Position numbers and translations under genes: made by a program | Notes under the pieces: generated by a model | What the model was told of the DNA's origin: nothing | What the model saw: only the letters and a program-made list of their open reading frames with translations | The model's database searches: none | NCBI GenBank assembly: GCA_945874155.1 | Contig: CAMCFO010000004.1 | Location: 37,312 to 101,311 of the forward strand | Direction: 5' to 3' | Source of the DNA: an uncultured Bacteroidales bacterium | GTDB lineage: Bacteria > Bacteroidota > Bacteroidia > Bacteroidales > UBA932 | Length of the DNA: 64,000 bases | Shown here: positions 38,492 through 46,883 of the stretch, piece after piece | Layout of the letters: each line of letters starts with the position of its first letter | Position numbering within the stretch: position 1 is the first letter of the stretch

Positions 38492-39400
38492 TTGAAACGA
38501 GTTCTCATCATATTGGGGCCCACCGCTTCAGGTAAGACCGACCTTGCCATCGAAAAGGCAAAGGAATACGGAAGCCCGGTCATATCCTGCGACTCCCGCC
38601 AGATTTTCAAAGAAATGACCATTGGGACGGCTGTCCCGGATGCTTCGCAACTTCAGGCTGTGAAGCATTATTTCATTCAGGACCACTCGGTTACCGAAGA
38701 TTATACTGCTGGAAAATACGAGATGGAAGCCAATGCGCTTGTACAGAAACTGTTTACCGAAGGGGACAGGACTCTGGTTATGTGCGGAGGATCCGGCTTC
38801 TACATTGATGCTTTCTGCAAAGGACTGGATGATTTTCCTCCCGCCGACCAGGCTCTCAGAGCTGAACTTACGGCCAGATGGAAAGCAGAAGGGGTGGCTG
38901 CTTTGGCGGAGGAACTGCGGAGACTGGACCCGGAGACCTGTGAGGAAATCGATCTTTCGAACGGACAGAGAGTGGTGCGGGCTCTGGAGGTCTGCCTAAT
39001 GACCGGGCGCAAGTTTTCTTCTTTCAAGACTGCTCCTTTGCGCAAGAGGGATTTCGTCATTGAGAAAATCGGGATAGAGAGGCCCAGGGAGGAACTTTAC
39101 AGGCGAATTGACAGCCGTGTGCTGAAGATGATTGAGGATGGGCTGGTGGAGGAAGTCCGGGGGCTCGTGCAATATAGGGAAAGGCCTGCGCTGCAGACTG
39201 TGGGGTATAAAGAAATCTTTGCCTGGTTCGACTATCTGGACGGGAAGGTTAGCACCGAGGGGTGGGGACCCACATCCCCGGGGGACGGACCTGTCACCTC
39301 GCTGGAACGGGCGGTGGAACTGATTCAGAGAAATACGAGGCATTACGCGCGGAGGCAACTCACCTGGTGGCGGCGTGACAGTACAATCAAATGGGTGTAA
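38492..39400 (+). CDS. miaA: tRNA dimethylallyltransferase
   Basis: Adds the isopentenyl group to A37 of tRNAs that read UNN codons. The 302-residue protein has the P-loop GPTASGKTDLA (9-19), ISCDSRQIFKEM and VMCGGSGFYIDAF, the normal MiaA order, and the TVGYKE motif near residue 235. The start is TTG at 38492, unusual but directly after the preceding stop with no alternative ATG in range. Confidence 0.94.
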   Translation: MKRVLIILGPTASGKTDLAIEKAKEYGSPVISCDSRQIFKEMTIGTAVPDASQLQAVKHYFIQDHSVTEDYTAGKYEMEANALVQKLFTEGDRTLVMCGGSGFYIDAFCKGLDDFPPADQALRAELTARWKAEGVAALAEELRRLDPETCEEIDLSNGQRVVRALEVCLMTGRKFSSFKTAPLRKRDFVIEKIGIERPREELYRRIDSRVLKMIEDGLVEEVRGLVQYRERPALQTVGYKEIFAWFDYLDGKVSTEGWGPTSPGDGPVTSLERAVELIQRNTRHYARRQLTWWRRDSTIKWV

Positions 39401-39426
39401 AAAAAGGAGTGGCATAACGCCACTCC
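39400..39426 (-). terminator. Rho-independent terminator, minus strand
   Basis: GGAGTGGC/GCCACTCC (39406-39413 and 39419-39426) with a 5-base loop. On the minus strand the stem is followed by a T run. It would end transcription of the ROK kinase operon, which runs toward it, and it also lies just past miaA. Confidence 0.72.
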
Positions 39427-39460
39427 CTCTTCTAATGCGTAACGCAGGTCCCATTGTTGA

Positions 39461-39628
39461 CGAGGAGCGTAACGCAGAAATCACCTTTTTTGCTTCTCGT
39501 TCAATTATAATCAGATAAAAAGAGGGATTTCAAGGCTTGCGACGATGTCAATACCGCAGCAACCTTTCGGTTGTGAGGATATTGGCGAGGAGCGTAACGC
39601 AGAAATCCCCTTTTTTGCTGATTATAAT
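39461..39628. repeat. Structured intergenic repeat with direct and inverted copies
   Basis: A 34-bp sequence beginning CGAGGAGCGTAACGCAG occurs at 39461-39494 and 39586-39619, with one mismatch. In addition AATTATAATCAG (39505-39516) is inverted as CTGATTATAATT (39617-39628), and AAAAAGAGGGATTTC is inverted imperfectly as GAAATCCCCTTTTTT inside that pair. A nested hairpin CAATA...CAACC-TTTC-GGTTG...TATTG lies in the middle. The outer arm reaches into the stop of the ROK gene. This looks like a small structured interspersed repeat. Confidence 0.62.
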
Positions 39629-40602
39629 TCCCACGCAAGAGCGGAAGCGCCGAGTATAGCCGCATCCGACTCCTTAAGCGAAGAATAAACAAGCTTAACC
39701 TTATCCTTCCAAATTTCCAGCACATTGCCGTTCATAGCAGAAAGAATAGGCTCAGTAAGGAACTCCTTGCTGCGGGCAAGCCCACCGAAAAGCACAATAG
39801 CCTCAGGTGCGCTGAAAGTGATGAAATCTGCAAGCGCCTCGCCGAGAAGCCTTCCGGTATATTGGAAAATGCGAAGAGCCATCTCGTCGCCTTCCTTTGC
39901 TGCATCATAAACATCCTTGGAAGTGATATTTTCCAAACCACGCAGAAGAGTAGGCTCATCTGACATCTGAAGCCACTCCCTTGCAGTACGGGCCACAGCC
40001 ATTGCAGAACAGTAAGCCTCAAGACAGCCGGTACGTCCGCAGCCGCAGAGACGGCCGTTATTGCGTACGATTCTCACGTGTCCGAGCTCACCTGCAAAAC
40101 CGTCGTGTCCATAGACAACCTCACCGTTGATGACGATACCGCTGCCCACTCCAGTTCCGAGAGTGATCATAATGAAGTTCTTCATTCCCCTTGCAGCACC
40201 GTAGGTCATCTCACCCACCGCAGCCGCATTGGCATCATTTGTCAAAGCCACAGGGATACCCTTCATTCTTGCAGAAAGCATCTCAGCCACAGGCACAGCG
40301 CGGGTCTTTGCCCACTCCAGATTAGGAGCCATCTCCACCATTCCGGTGTAATAGTTCCCGTTTGGAGCACCTATGCCTATACCGCGGATCTGACCTTCCA
40401 CTCCGGCCTCGGCGATAATTTTGTTCAATGCTACAGCCACTTCGTCGAGGTAAGACTCCGCATCGGAATGATTGTCTGAACGGATTACTATCTGTGAGAG
40501 TACCTGTCCGCGGGCATCAACCACACCCATTTTTGTAGTCTGACCTCCCACATCGATACCTATTACATACTGCTTGTCGATAGAATTGATTCCTTTTTCC
40601 AT
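39622..40602 (-). CDS. ROK-family sugar kinase (glucokinase-like)
   Basis: A 326-residue ATP-dependent kinase. Phosphate-binding GIDVGGQTTKMG lies near residue 15, GIGAPNG and ITLGTGVGSGIV are present, and the zinc site CGCGRTGCLEAYCS (about 187-200) is complete, as in glucokinases and N-acetylmannosamine/glucosamine kinases of the ROK family. The neighbouring MFS transporter gene starts 20 bp upstream on the same strand, suggesting sugar uptake followed by phosphorylation. Sugar not determined. Confidence 0.88.
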   Translation of the reverse strand: MEKGINSIDKQYVIGIDVGGQTTKMGVVDARGQVLSQIVIRSDNHSDAESYLDEVAVALNKIIAEAGVEGQIRGIGIGAPNGNYYTGMVEMAPNLEWAKTRAVPVAEMLSARMKGIPVALTNDANAAAVGEMTYGAARGMKNFIMITLGTGVGSGIVINGEVVYGHDGFAGELGHVRIVRNNGRLCGCGRTGCLEAYCSAMAVARTAREWLQMSDEPTLLRGLENITSKDVYDAAKEGDEMALRIFQYTGRLLGEALADFITFSAPEAIVLFGGLARSKEFLTEPILSAMNGNVLEIWKDKVKLVYSSLKESDAAILGASALAWEL

Positions 40603-40621
40603 AATTGATTATCAGGTATTA

Positions 40622-41884
40622 TTATTCAACTGGTATATCTTTGTTTACATTCTTGCTTCCCACAAGTGCATAGAAGAGAAGATATGCAAGGCAGGCGATG
40701 AGGAGCCAGTAACTCTGAATTGCTCCTACGTGGTCTGCAAGCAGGTTCTGGAGGAAAGGAATGATACCGCCGCCGCAAACGAGAGTCATAAAGATTCCGG
40801 ACGCAGTCGCAGTGTATTTTCCAAGACCCTCGGCAGAGAGGTTGAAGATTGAGCCCCACATTATGGAAGTGCAGAGTCCGCAGAGTACGATAAAGATGAG
40901 AGCTACAGGAAGTTCCTTGCCGAACATTGCAATCTGAATGTTTTCAGGAGTGAAGATGAATGCAATGAGGAATACTATTGCAGCAATCGAAGTTGCAGAA
41001 AGCATAGCCTTTGAAGAGACCTTTCCTCCTATGGCACCACCAGCCAGACGGCCAAGCATCATACAGAACCAGTATGCTCCGATCATAGTACCTGTCAAAG
41101 CAGGTCCAACCCATTCAAGTTCAGAAAAATACACATTCGCGGTGTTCGGAATGCCGACCTCGATTCCGACATAGAAGAAGATGGCAACGGCACCCAAAAC
41201 GAAGTGGCGGAATGAAAGAGGTCCGTAAGGATCCTTTGCAACTGAACCGGACTTGCGGGCAGCCCTTTCCTCAGGAGTCTCCATATGAGGCTCCGGAATC
41301 TTTGTAAGGGCAATGATGATGGCTGCGAATGCGAAGATGGCCATTGCAATGATCATTGCAGGGGCAGCATCCTTCACTGATGCGTTGTCAAGACTGCCTC
41401 CGACGAGATAACCCAGGAGAATAGGAGCTATAGTGCCACCGATGGAGTTGCAGGAACCTCCAAGCTGAATGAGACGGTTGCCGGCATTTCCGCCGCCGCC
41501 GAGAGTGTTGAGCATAGGATTCACAACGATGTTGAGCATACACATTGAGAATCCGGCGATGAATGCGCCTGCCACATAGACTGCGAATGATCCGGCATAA
41601 CCGGAAATCCACTGAACTGCCACACCCACGAGGCCCACTATTACGGCTGCAAGGGCGGTGAACTTATAACCCCTTCTCTTGAGGATGATTCCCGCAGGAA
41701 TACCCATACAGGCATAGGCTATGAAGTTTGCAAGTGTACCAAGCTGGGACATAGCCTTGGTTGCTCCGAACTGCTTGGTGACGATGACTCCCATAGAGCC
41801 GGCGAAATTGGTGACGAACGCAATCATGAAGAAGAGTGCGAACATCACGATAATCGCAAGAATGTTTCCGTTTTTCTTACTCAT
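40622..41884 (-). CDS. MFS sugar transporter (FucP/GluP-like)
   Basis: A 420-residue transporter with about 12 membrane segments. The opening residues and the GFSMCMLNIVVNPMLNTLGGGG motif between segments 3 and 5 resemble the FucP-type proton symporters for fucose, glucose or galactose. It lies 19 bp from the ROK kinase on the same strand, so import and phosphorylation of the same sugar is likely. Confidence 0.84.
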   Translation of the reverse strand: MSKKNGNILAIIVMFALFFMIAFVTNFAGSMGVIVTKQFGATKAMSQLGTLANFIAYACMGIPAGIILKRRGYKFTALAAVIVGLVGVAVQWISGYAGSFAVYVAGAFIAGFSMCMLNIVVNPMLNTLGGGGNAGNRLIQLGGSCNSIGGTIAPILLGYLVGGSLDNASVKDAAPAMIIAMAIFAFAAIIIALTKIPEPHMETPEERAARKSGSVAKDPYGPLSFRHFVLGAVAIFFYVGIEVGIPNTANVYFSELEWVGPALTGTMIGAYWFCMMLGRLAGGAIGGKVSSKAMLSATSIAAIVFLIAFIFTPENIQIAMFGKELPVALIFIVLCGLCTSIMWGSIFNLSAEGLGKYTATASGIFMTLVCGGGIIPFLQNLLADHVGAIQSYWLLIACLAYLLFYALVGSKNVNKDIPVE

Positions 41885-41926
41885 TTGATTATTGATTTTA
41901 ATGTGTTGTTTTCAAGTGGTGTTTGG

Positions 41927-43834
41927 CTATAATGCAGCCAGGTTCTGGACATTCACAATGTTCTTGCCCTCTACAGTGTAGGCGAATTCAAGACGGTCCT
42001 TATAGGCCTCCTCAACCTTACCGCGCACAATCTTCATGGTTGAGTTCACCATATGGTTCTGCTCTGTGAAAGGCTCAGGAAGCACGCAGATTGCAGCAGG
42101 GAGCCACCTCTCCGGGAACAGGCCTGCAAAAGCGCCGCCTGCACGGTACTGGTCCACTTCGCTCTGGATTTTCTTGAGCTGCAATGTCTTGCCTTCTTCT
42201 GACGCAGGATCCACACCCGGGTGCTCCTTCTTCACATATTCCACGAGTGCATCCTTGTTCGGCACCATCAGCAGACTTACATAAGGGTCCTGATTGTCGT
42301 GGAGAACGACCTGGGAAATGAACTTGGAATTTTCCACAAGGGCTTCCTCTATGCCTTCCGGAGAATATTTCTCTCCGTCTGAGCTGATGAGCAAAGACTT
42401 GAAGCGGCCTGTCACATAGAGGAAAGTCGGGTCGAGCATATAGCCCATATCCCCGGTGTGGAGCCATCCGTCCACGACAGTATCAGCCGTGGCTTTAGGA
42501 TTCTTCCAATAGCCCGCCATCACGTTCTCGCCGTAGATGACTATTTCTCCCTTTTCTCCGTATGGAAGTTCTTTGCCTTCAGCATCGCAAATCTTGATTT
42601 CCATAGGTTTCACGACACGTCCTGATGAGCCGAGAATGTGCGCATCAGGAGAGTTTGCGGAAATGATAGGAGTGGCCTCTGAAAGTCCATAGCCCTGATA
42701 GATAGGCACGCCGATGGCATAATAATATCTCTGGAGATCGATTCCGAGGAGTGCACCTCCGCCCACGAAGAATTTCATCCTGTCGCCGAAAGCGGTCTTG
42801 CGTATGCTCTTGAAGATGATGCTGTCGAAAAGTTTCACCAAAGGCCATCTCCAGAAGTCCTTGCCTCCCTTGTTGTAGCCTTCCTTATTATATGCGATGG
42901 CGTTCTCGACAGCGAATGCGTAGAGTTTCTGGATGAACGGACTCTTTTTCTTCACCCCTGACTCGATGGCCTTCTTGAAGGTCTTTGAAAGTGCCGGAAC
43001 AGAAAGCATCACTGCAGGACGGGTCTCCTTGATTGCCATAGGGATGTTGCGGAGAGCCTCCATCGGGGTACGGCCCTGAGGCACGGTGGCAATGGAGCCG
43101 CAATAGGACATCATTGTGTAGAATCCCGCAACGTGGGCAAAGCAATGGTCGAGAGGCAGGATGATGAGCATCACGTCGTCGGTATCAATGCTTATGACTG
43201 AATGGGCCTGCTCCACATTGGCGGTGTAGTTGCGGTGGGTGAGGAGGATACCTTTCGGATCCGCAGTGGTGCCGGAGGTGTAGCTTATGTTTGCATAGTC
43301 ATCCGGACCAACTGATTTATAGCGGTTTACGAATTCCTCCGGAGAAGATGCAAGCAGTTCGTCACCGAGTTTGCACACCTGGGAAATGGAAATTTCGTTT
43401 TCCTGGAGGTCCTTGATGTCGTCCAGCACGATGACCTTCTCCACTGCCGGGCAATCTGCCACGATGGCACGTATTTTCTTGAGCTGGAGCTCGGACACCA
43501 CCACAAATCTGGAATCCGAATGTTTGATTCTGAAAATCAGGTCGTTGCTTTCCTCCAACTTGATGGAAAGCGGCACATTCACAGCACCCGCATAGAGAAT
43601 TCCCAATTCAACAAGAGGCCATAGGCTGCGTCCCTCGGAAAGCAACGAAACCTTATCCCCCTTATTGAGACCGAGTTTCATCAAACCAGCACCTATTCTG
43701 TATGCCTCCTTCCTTGTCTGTTCATAAGTGGTCTCCACCCACTTGCCGTTGATTTTTTCACGAAGGAAAGTGTGATTTGAATAAGCTCTGGTGTACTTCT
43801 CGACAAAGTCGATGATTGTAATTCTTTCGTTCAT
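41927..43834 (-). CDS. AMP-dependent long-chain acyl-CoA synthetase
   Basis: A 635-residue ANL-superfamily ligase, longer than the other copy in this window. ISYTSGTTADPKGILLTH (about 187-204) is the P-loop-like motif, YQGYGLSEATPIIS lies near 395, DGWLHTGDMGYM near 465 and GRFKSLLISSDGEKYSPEGIEE near 485-506. It would activate long-chain fatty acids. The long (fadD-like) architecture distinguishes it from the 554-residue paralogue at 24103. Confidence 0.88.
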   Translation of the reverse strand: MNERITIIDFVEKYTRAYSNHTFLREKINGKWVETTYEQTRKEAYRIGAGLMKLGLNKGDKVSLLSEGRSLWPLVELGILYAGAVNVPLSIKLEESNDLIFRIKHSDSRFVVVSELQLKKIRAIVADCPAVEKVIVLDDIKDLQENEISISQVCKLGDELLASSPEEFVNRYKSVGPDDYANISYTSGTTADPKGILLTHRNYTANVEQAHSVISIDTDDVMLIILPLDHCFAHVAGFYTMMSYCGSIATVPQGRTPMEALRNIPMAIKETRPAVMLSVPALSKTFKKAIESGVKKKSPFIQKLYAFAVENAIAYNKEGYNKGGKDFWRWPLVKLFDSIIFKSIRKTAFGDRMKFFVGGGALLGIDLQRYYYAIGVPIYQGYGLSEATPIISANSPDAHILGSSGRVVKPMEIKICDAEGKELPYGEKGEIVIYGENVMAGYWKNPKATADTVVDGWLHTGDMGYMLDPTFLYVTGRFKSLLISSDGEKYSPEGIEEALVENSKFISQVVLHDNQDPYVSLLMVPNKDALVEYVKKEHPGVDPASEEGKTLQLKKIQSEVDQYRAGGAFAGLFPERWLPAAICVLPEPFTEQNHMVNSTMKIVRGKVEEAYKDRLEFAYTVEGKNIVNVQNLAAL

Positions 43835-43878
43835 AAAAATATAGTTCTATATGTGTATGACCTAAAAAACTCAAAATG

Positions 43879-43903
43879 CGGACATCCCCGTAAGGGACAT
43901 CCG
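43879..43903 (-). terminator. Hairpin after the deoxynucleoside kinase gene
   Basis: CGGACATCCC pairs with GGGACATCCG with two central mismatches (43879-43888 and 43894-43903). On the minus strand it is followed by a T-rich run. It lies 7 bp past the stop at 43911. Confidence 0.5.
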
Positions 43904-43910
43904 TATTTCA

Positions 43911-44525
43911 CTATTTGAAAAGACCGAAAAGTTCAGCGTCGATCTTGTCACAAATCTCGCGGAAATCATCAGGATTGCTTTCGAACTTCAAACGATCCAC
44001 ATCCAGAATGAGAAGACGGTGCTTATAGTCTTTTATCCAATTCTCGTATCTTTCGTTGAGCCCGGTGATATAGTCTATTCTGATGCTCTTCTCATAGTCC
44101 CTGCCCCTTTTCTGAATCTGGCTCACGAGGTTCGGAATGGACGAACGGAGATAAATCAGAAGGTCAGGCGGATTGACCAGGGACATCATAAGGTCGAAAA
44201 GGTCGGAATAGTTTTCGAAATCACGGGTGGACATAAGCCCCATACCGTGGAGATTCGGAGCGAAGATGCGCGCATCCTCGTAAATGGTCCTGTCCTGAAT
44301 GATTACCTCGTTGCTCTTGGATATATCCACCACGTCCTTGAAACGCTTGTTGAGAAAATAAATCTGAAGATTGAAAGACCAGCGCTCCATATCTTCGTAG
44401 AAATCAGCAAGATAAGGATTGTAGTCAACGGATTCGAATTTGGGAGTCCATTTATACTGCGCTGCCAGCATCCTGGTCAGAGTGGTTTTTCCGCTGCCGA
44501 TGTTTCCGGCTATTGCTATATGCAT
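43911..44525 (-). CDS. Deoxynucleoside kinase
   Basis: A 204-residue salvage kinase of the dGK/dAK family. P-loop GNIGSGKTTL at 7-16, then FESVDYNPYLADFYED, and VIIQDRTIYEDARIF containing the family's Asp-Arg. Likely phosphorylates a purine deoxynucleoside. It is divergent from the MBL-fold gene, with promoter-like boxes between. Confidence 0.88.
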   Translation of the reverse strand: MHIAIAGNIGSGKTTLTRMLAAQYKWTPKFESVDYNPYLADFYEDMERWSFNLQIYFLNKRFKDVVDISKSNEVIIQDRTIYEDARIFAPNLHGMGLMSTRDFENYSDLFDLMMSLVNPPDLLIYLRSSIPNLVSQIQKRGRDYEKSIRIDYITGLNERYENWIKDYKHRLLILDVDRLKFESNPDDFREICDKIDAELFGLFK

Positions 44526-44566
44526 AACGTTACTGTATTAGCGAATAATAGTTTTTTACATTCGGA

Positions 44567-44595
44567 CAAAGTTACAAATTAGTTTCGTATTTTTG
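44567..44595. promoter_or_regulatory. Divergent -7 boxes between deoxynucleoside kinase and MBL genes
   Basis: TAACTTTG on the minus strand (44567-44574) and TATTTTTG on the plus strand (44588-44595). Both match TAnnTTTG. No TTG is at exactly 19 bp for either. Confidence 0.45.
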
Positions 44596-44640
44596 TGCCG
44601 TTTGAGGAAAAAACAAAGTCCGGCAAAAATAAAAACAACA

Positions 44641-45372
44641 ATGACATCAATTACAAAGTTCAAATTCAACAGTTTCGAGGAACAGTCCTATCTTGTCTGG
44701 AGCGACAGGGGCGATGGCCTCGCTGTGCTGATTGATCCGGGTTTCGATACTGAACGGGATTACGACATAGTGAAAAACACCCTGGATGGGAAAGGGCTGA
44801 AACTTGCGGCAATTCTGCTTACACACGCCCATCCGGACCACATCTACGGTGTCGGCCGCTTATGCAGGGACTTCGGGCTGAAGGTGTATATGCACAAGGG
44901 TGAAGAGATGACTCTGAAGGCTCTGGACGGACTATGCAGAGAGATCGGGCATACGGTGCCGGACAGTTTCAGGGACCATATCAAGCTTGTGGAGGACAAC
45001 GAGGTAATATCCTTCGGGGGATTGCAGTTTATGGCCATTTGCACTCCGGGGCACACTGCCGGAGGACTGAGCTGGCTCTGCCGGGAGTCTTCCCCAGCGG
45101 CGACAGACCTGAAGGGGGATTCATCCCGTTTGTTTGACCTGGGATGGAAGATTCTGTTCAGCGGGGACACTCTGTTTGCGGGCTGCATCGGGCGCAGCGA
45201 TCTTCCGGGCGGGGACTATGATTGCTTGATGCATAGCATAATGAGCCGGCTGATTACGCTTGACGGGCGCACTGACTTGCTTCCGGGGCACGGGAAAGAA
45301 TCTACGGTTGCTGACGAGGGGATGAAGAATCCGTTTCTTCAGCCGTTCAACGAGCCCGACCTCGAAGAGTAG
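44641..45372 (+). CDS. MBL-fold metallo-hydrolase (glyoxalase II-like)
   Basis: A 243-residue metallo-beta-lactamase-fold enzyme. Metal ligands are in LTHAHPDHIYG, CTPGHTAGG and SGDTLFAGCIGRSDLPGGD, ending with LPGHGKES. Bacteroidetes YcbL/glyoxalase II-like proteins have this layout. The frame is open from 44593; the ATG at 44641 is preferred. The last part of the gene (45184-45372) is repeated at 63559-63747, so this 3' end marks the left border of the island. Confidence 0.86.
   Translation: MTSITKFKFNSFEEQSYLVWSDRGDGLAVLIDPGFDTERDYDIVKNTLDGKGLKLAAILLTHAHPDHIYGVGRLCRDFGLKVYMHKGEEMTLKALDGLCREIGHTVPDSFRDHIKLVEDNEVISFGGLQFMAICTPGHTAGGLSWLCRESSPAATDLKGDSSRLFDLGWKILFSGDTLFAGCIGRSDLPGGDYDCLMHSIMSRLITLDGRTDLLPGHGKESTVADEGMKNPFLQPFNEPDLEE
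45184..45272 (+). repeat. Left copy of the island-flanking direct repeat (core)
   Basis: These 89 bp are repeated at 63559-63647 with a single mismatch (45234 versus 63609). Beyond this core the two copies still encode nearly the same peptide but differ mostly at third codon positions. That is the pattern of an insertion that replaced the 3' end of a gene with a diverged homologue. No integrase is visible. Confidence 0.85.
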
Positions 45373-45455
45373 TTCTTTTCGGATAAAGCCAAGCGTTTCT
45401 TCATCACTGGCAAGCCAGTATCTTTCTGCTGTTGCAGTTAAGGTGAATCGTGCGG

Positions 45456-45808
45456 ATGAACCGGTCCGGGCAGCGTCAGATTAGTCTGCGGACAGTCTCC
45501 TGTCGCGTTGATGAAGGCAGTGAAAAATCCCCGGGAGATTGAACTTCTGAGGGAGACCTTCATTGAGGACGGCCTGGCCGTGGAGCGTTTCATAAAATGG
45601 ACAGAAGACAGTATAGATGCTGCCGAAAGGGGTGAAAGGGCATTTGTAGACGAATGGGAAGCCCTGAAGAAACTCCATTCATTGAGAGAGGAAATAGACG
45701 GATTCAGAGGTGATTGCCCTGTCCATGGCCGTATTCCCGAAAGGGACTGCAGGCTGTCAGTTAGATGTACTGGCGCGGGAACCTCTATGGAGAGCCCGCC
45801 GCTTCACG
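45456..45808 (+). pseudogene. Decayed Xaa-Pro aminopeptidase (pepP) fragment
   Basis: In the frame of 45511 the sequence reads GQSPVALMKAVKNPREIE and then an acidic/aromatic run, typical of the region before the metal-binding domain of Bacteroidetes aminopeptidase P. After GFRG the reading shifts: from 45710 another frame gives ALSMAVFPKGTAGCQLDVLA followed by REPLWRA, which is normally about 100 residues further on in the same protein. The intervening active-site segment is deleted and the frame broken. The N-terminal domain and the C-terminal HGTGHGVG part are absent, and stops lie just upstream. It is nonfunctional debris next to the island's left edge. Confidence 0.72.
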
Positions 45809-45871
45809 CGGCTTTGCCGAAGAGAGCCATGCCCGGAAGAAGCGAGAAGACACCCAAGTGCAGACGGTGAT

Positions 45872-46861
45872 TCAGAATGTTGCTGGCGCCGGGCCGGAAA
45901 AAGTCATTTTCACAGGGAGTATCTTCCCCATGGAGTCGAAGTGCAGTTCTTCAATGCACGTCACGCGGTCATTGCCGTCAGCGGCTCCAAGAGGATGTCT
46001 GTGGTAGACTATGTAATACTCGCCGGTTTTGGAAGACTGGACAACGGAATGATGCCCTGCGCCTGTCCCTACAGCCGGGTCGGATTCCAGTATGGTGCCA
46101 ATCCGTCTGAACGGCCCGAACGGTGATTCGGAGATTGCGTAGGCCACCCTATAGTTGTCTTTTGTCCAGTCACCTTCACTCCACATGAAATAATATTTCC
46201 CGTCCTTGAGGAGCATGAACGGACCTTCAGTGTAGTTTTCCGGCGTCACTTCCCTGTAGAGTTTGCCGTCCGGGAAAGGAACAAGCGACGTGAAGTCATC
46301 CGACAGTCTGACCACGTTGCAATGTCCCCAGCCGCCGTAATACATGTAACAGCTGCCGTCCTTGTCCGTAAAGACATATTGATCGATAGGCTGGGCGCCA
46401 TTGACGATTTCATTTATGAGCGGACGTCCAAGCAGGTCCTTGAACGGGCCCTCCGGCCTGTCGCTGACAGCCACCCCGATACCGCCTGTTTCACCCTCGT
46501 GAACATCGTTTGCGCCGAAGAAAAGATAATACTTTCCGTCCTTCCTGAGTACCGACGGAGCCCACATCGCACCCCAAGCCCATTTGACCTCAGAAGTGTC
46601 TATTATATTCTCATATTTGGTCCAGTGCTTCAGGTCTGTTGTCGAAAAGCAGTCCATCGAGGTCTGTTCCCTGAACGGGAGACTGCGCGTAGGATAGATG
46701 AAAAGCGTTCCGTCATAGACAATCCCTTCCGGGTCCGCATATGGACCGGGAATACATGGATTTCCGGAACCGGAAGGTTTTATGCCGCATGAAGCGACAC
46801 CGGCACACAACGCAAAACCGGTTATGAGCAGGCTGGATGCAAAGATTGATGTTTTCTTCAT
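45872..46861 (-). CDS. GH43-like glycoside hydrolase, lipoprotein
   Basis: About 329 residues from the ATG at 46861; an open extension to 46999 is not supported. An N-terminal signal peptide ends in CAGVASCG, a probable lipobox. The five-bladed propeller residues expected for GH43 are there: PYADPEG (general base Asp, about 38-44), MWAPSV, an Asp in IDQYVFTDKDG, YTEGPFM (general acid Glu) and GAGHHSV. GH43 enzymes act on arabinose- or xylose-containing glycans and some galactans; the linkage here is not known. It lies 22 bp after the FecR gene, so it is in the sigma operon. It carries many CATG sites, like the rest of the island. Confidence 0.82.
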   Translation of the reverse strand: MKKTSIFASSLLITGFALCAGVASCGIKPSGSGNPCIPGPYADPEGIVYDGTLFIYPTRSLPFREQTSMDCFSTTDLKHWTKYENIIDTSEVKWAWGAMWAPSVLRKDGKYYLFFGANDVHEGETGGIGVAVSDRPEGPFKDLLGRPLINEIVNGAQPIDQYVFTDKDGSCYMYYGGWGHCNVVRLSDDFTSLVPFPDGKLYREVTPENYTEGPFMLLKDGKYYFMWSEGDWTKDNYRVAYAISESPFGPFRRIGTILESDPAVGTGAGHHSVVQSSKTGEYYIVYHRHPLGAADGNDRVTCIEELHFDSMGKILPVKMTFSGPAPATF

Positions 46862-46883
46862 AATATTCACTTGTAAGAGGGTT

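Noticed and set aside
39501..39725. 74-codon open frame in the structured repeat region
   Set aside because: It runs across inverted repeats and the end of the ROK gene in another frame; better explained by the repeat.
24103..43834. The two acyl-CoA ligases as a duplicated gene pair
   Set aside because: They differ in length (554 versus 635 residues) and in motif sequence and belong to different subfamilies; no DNA-level repeat is visible.
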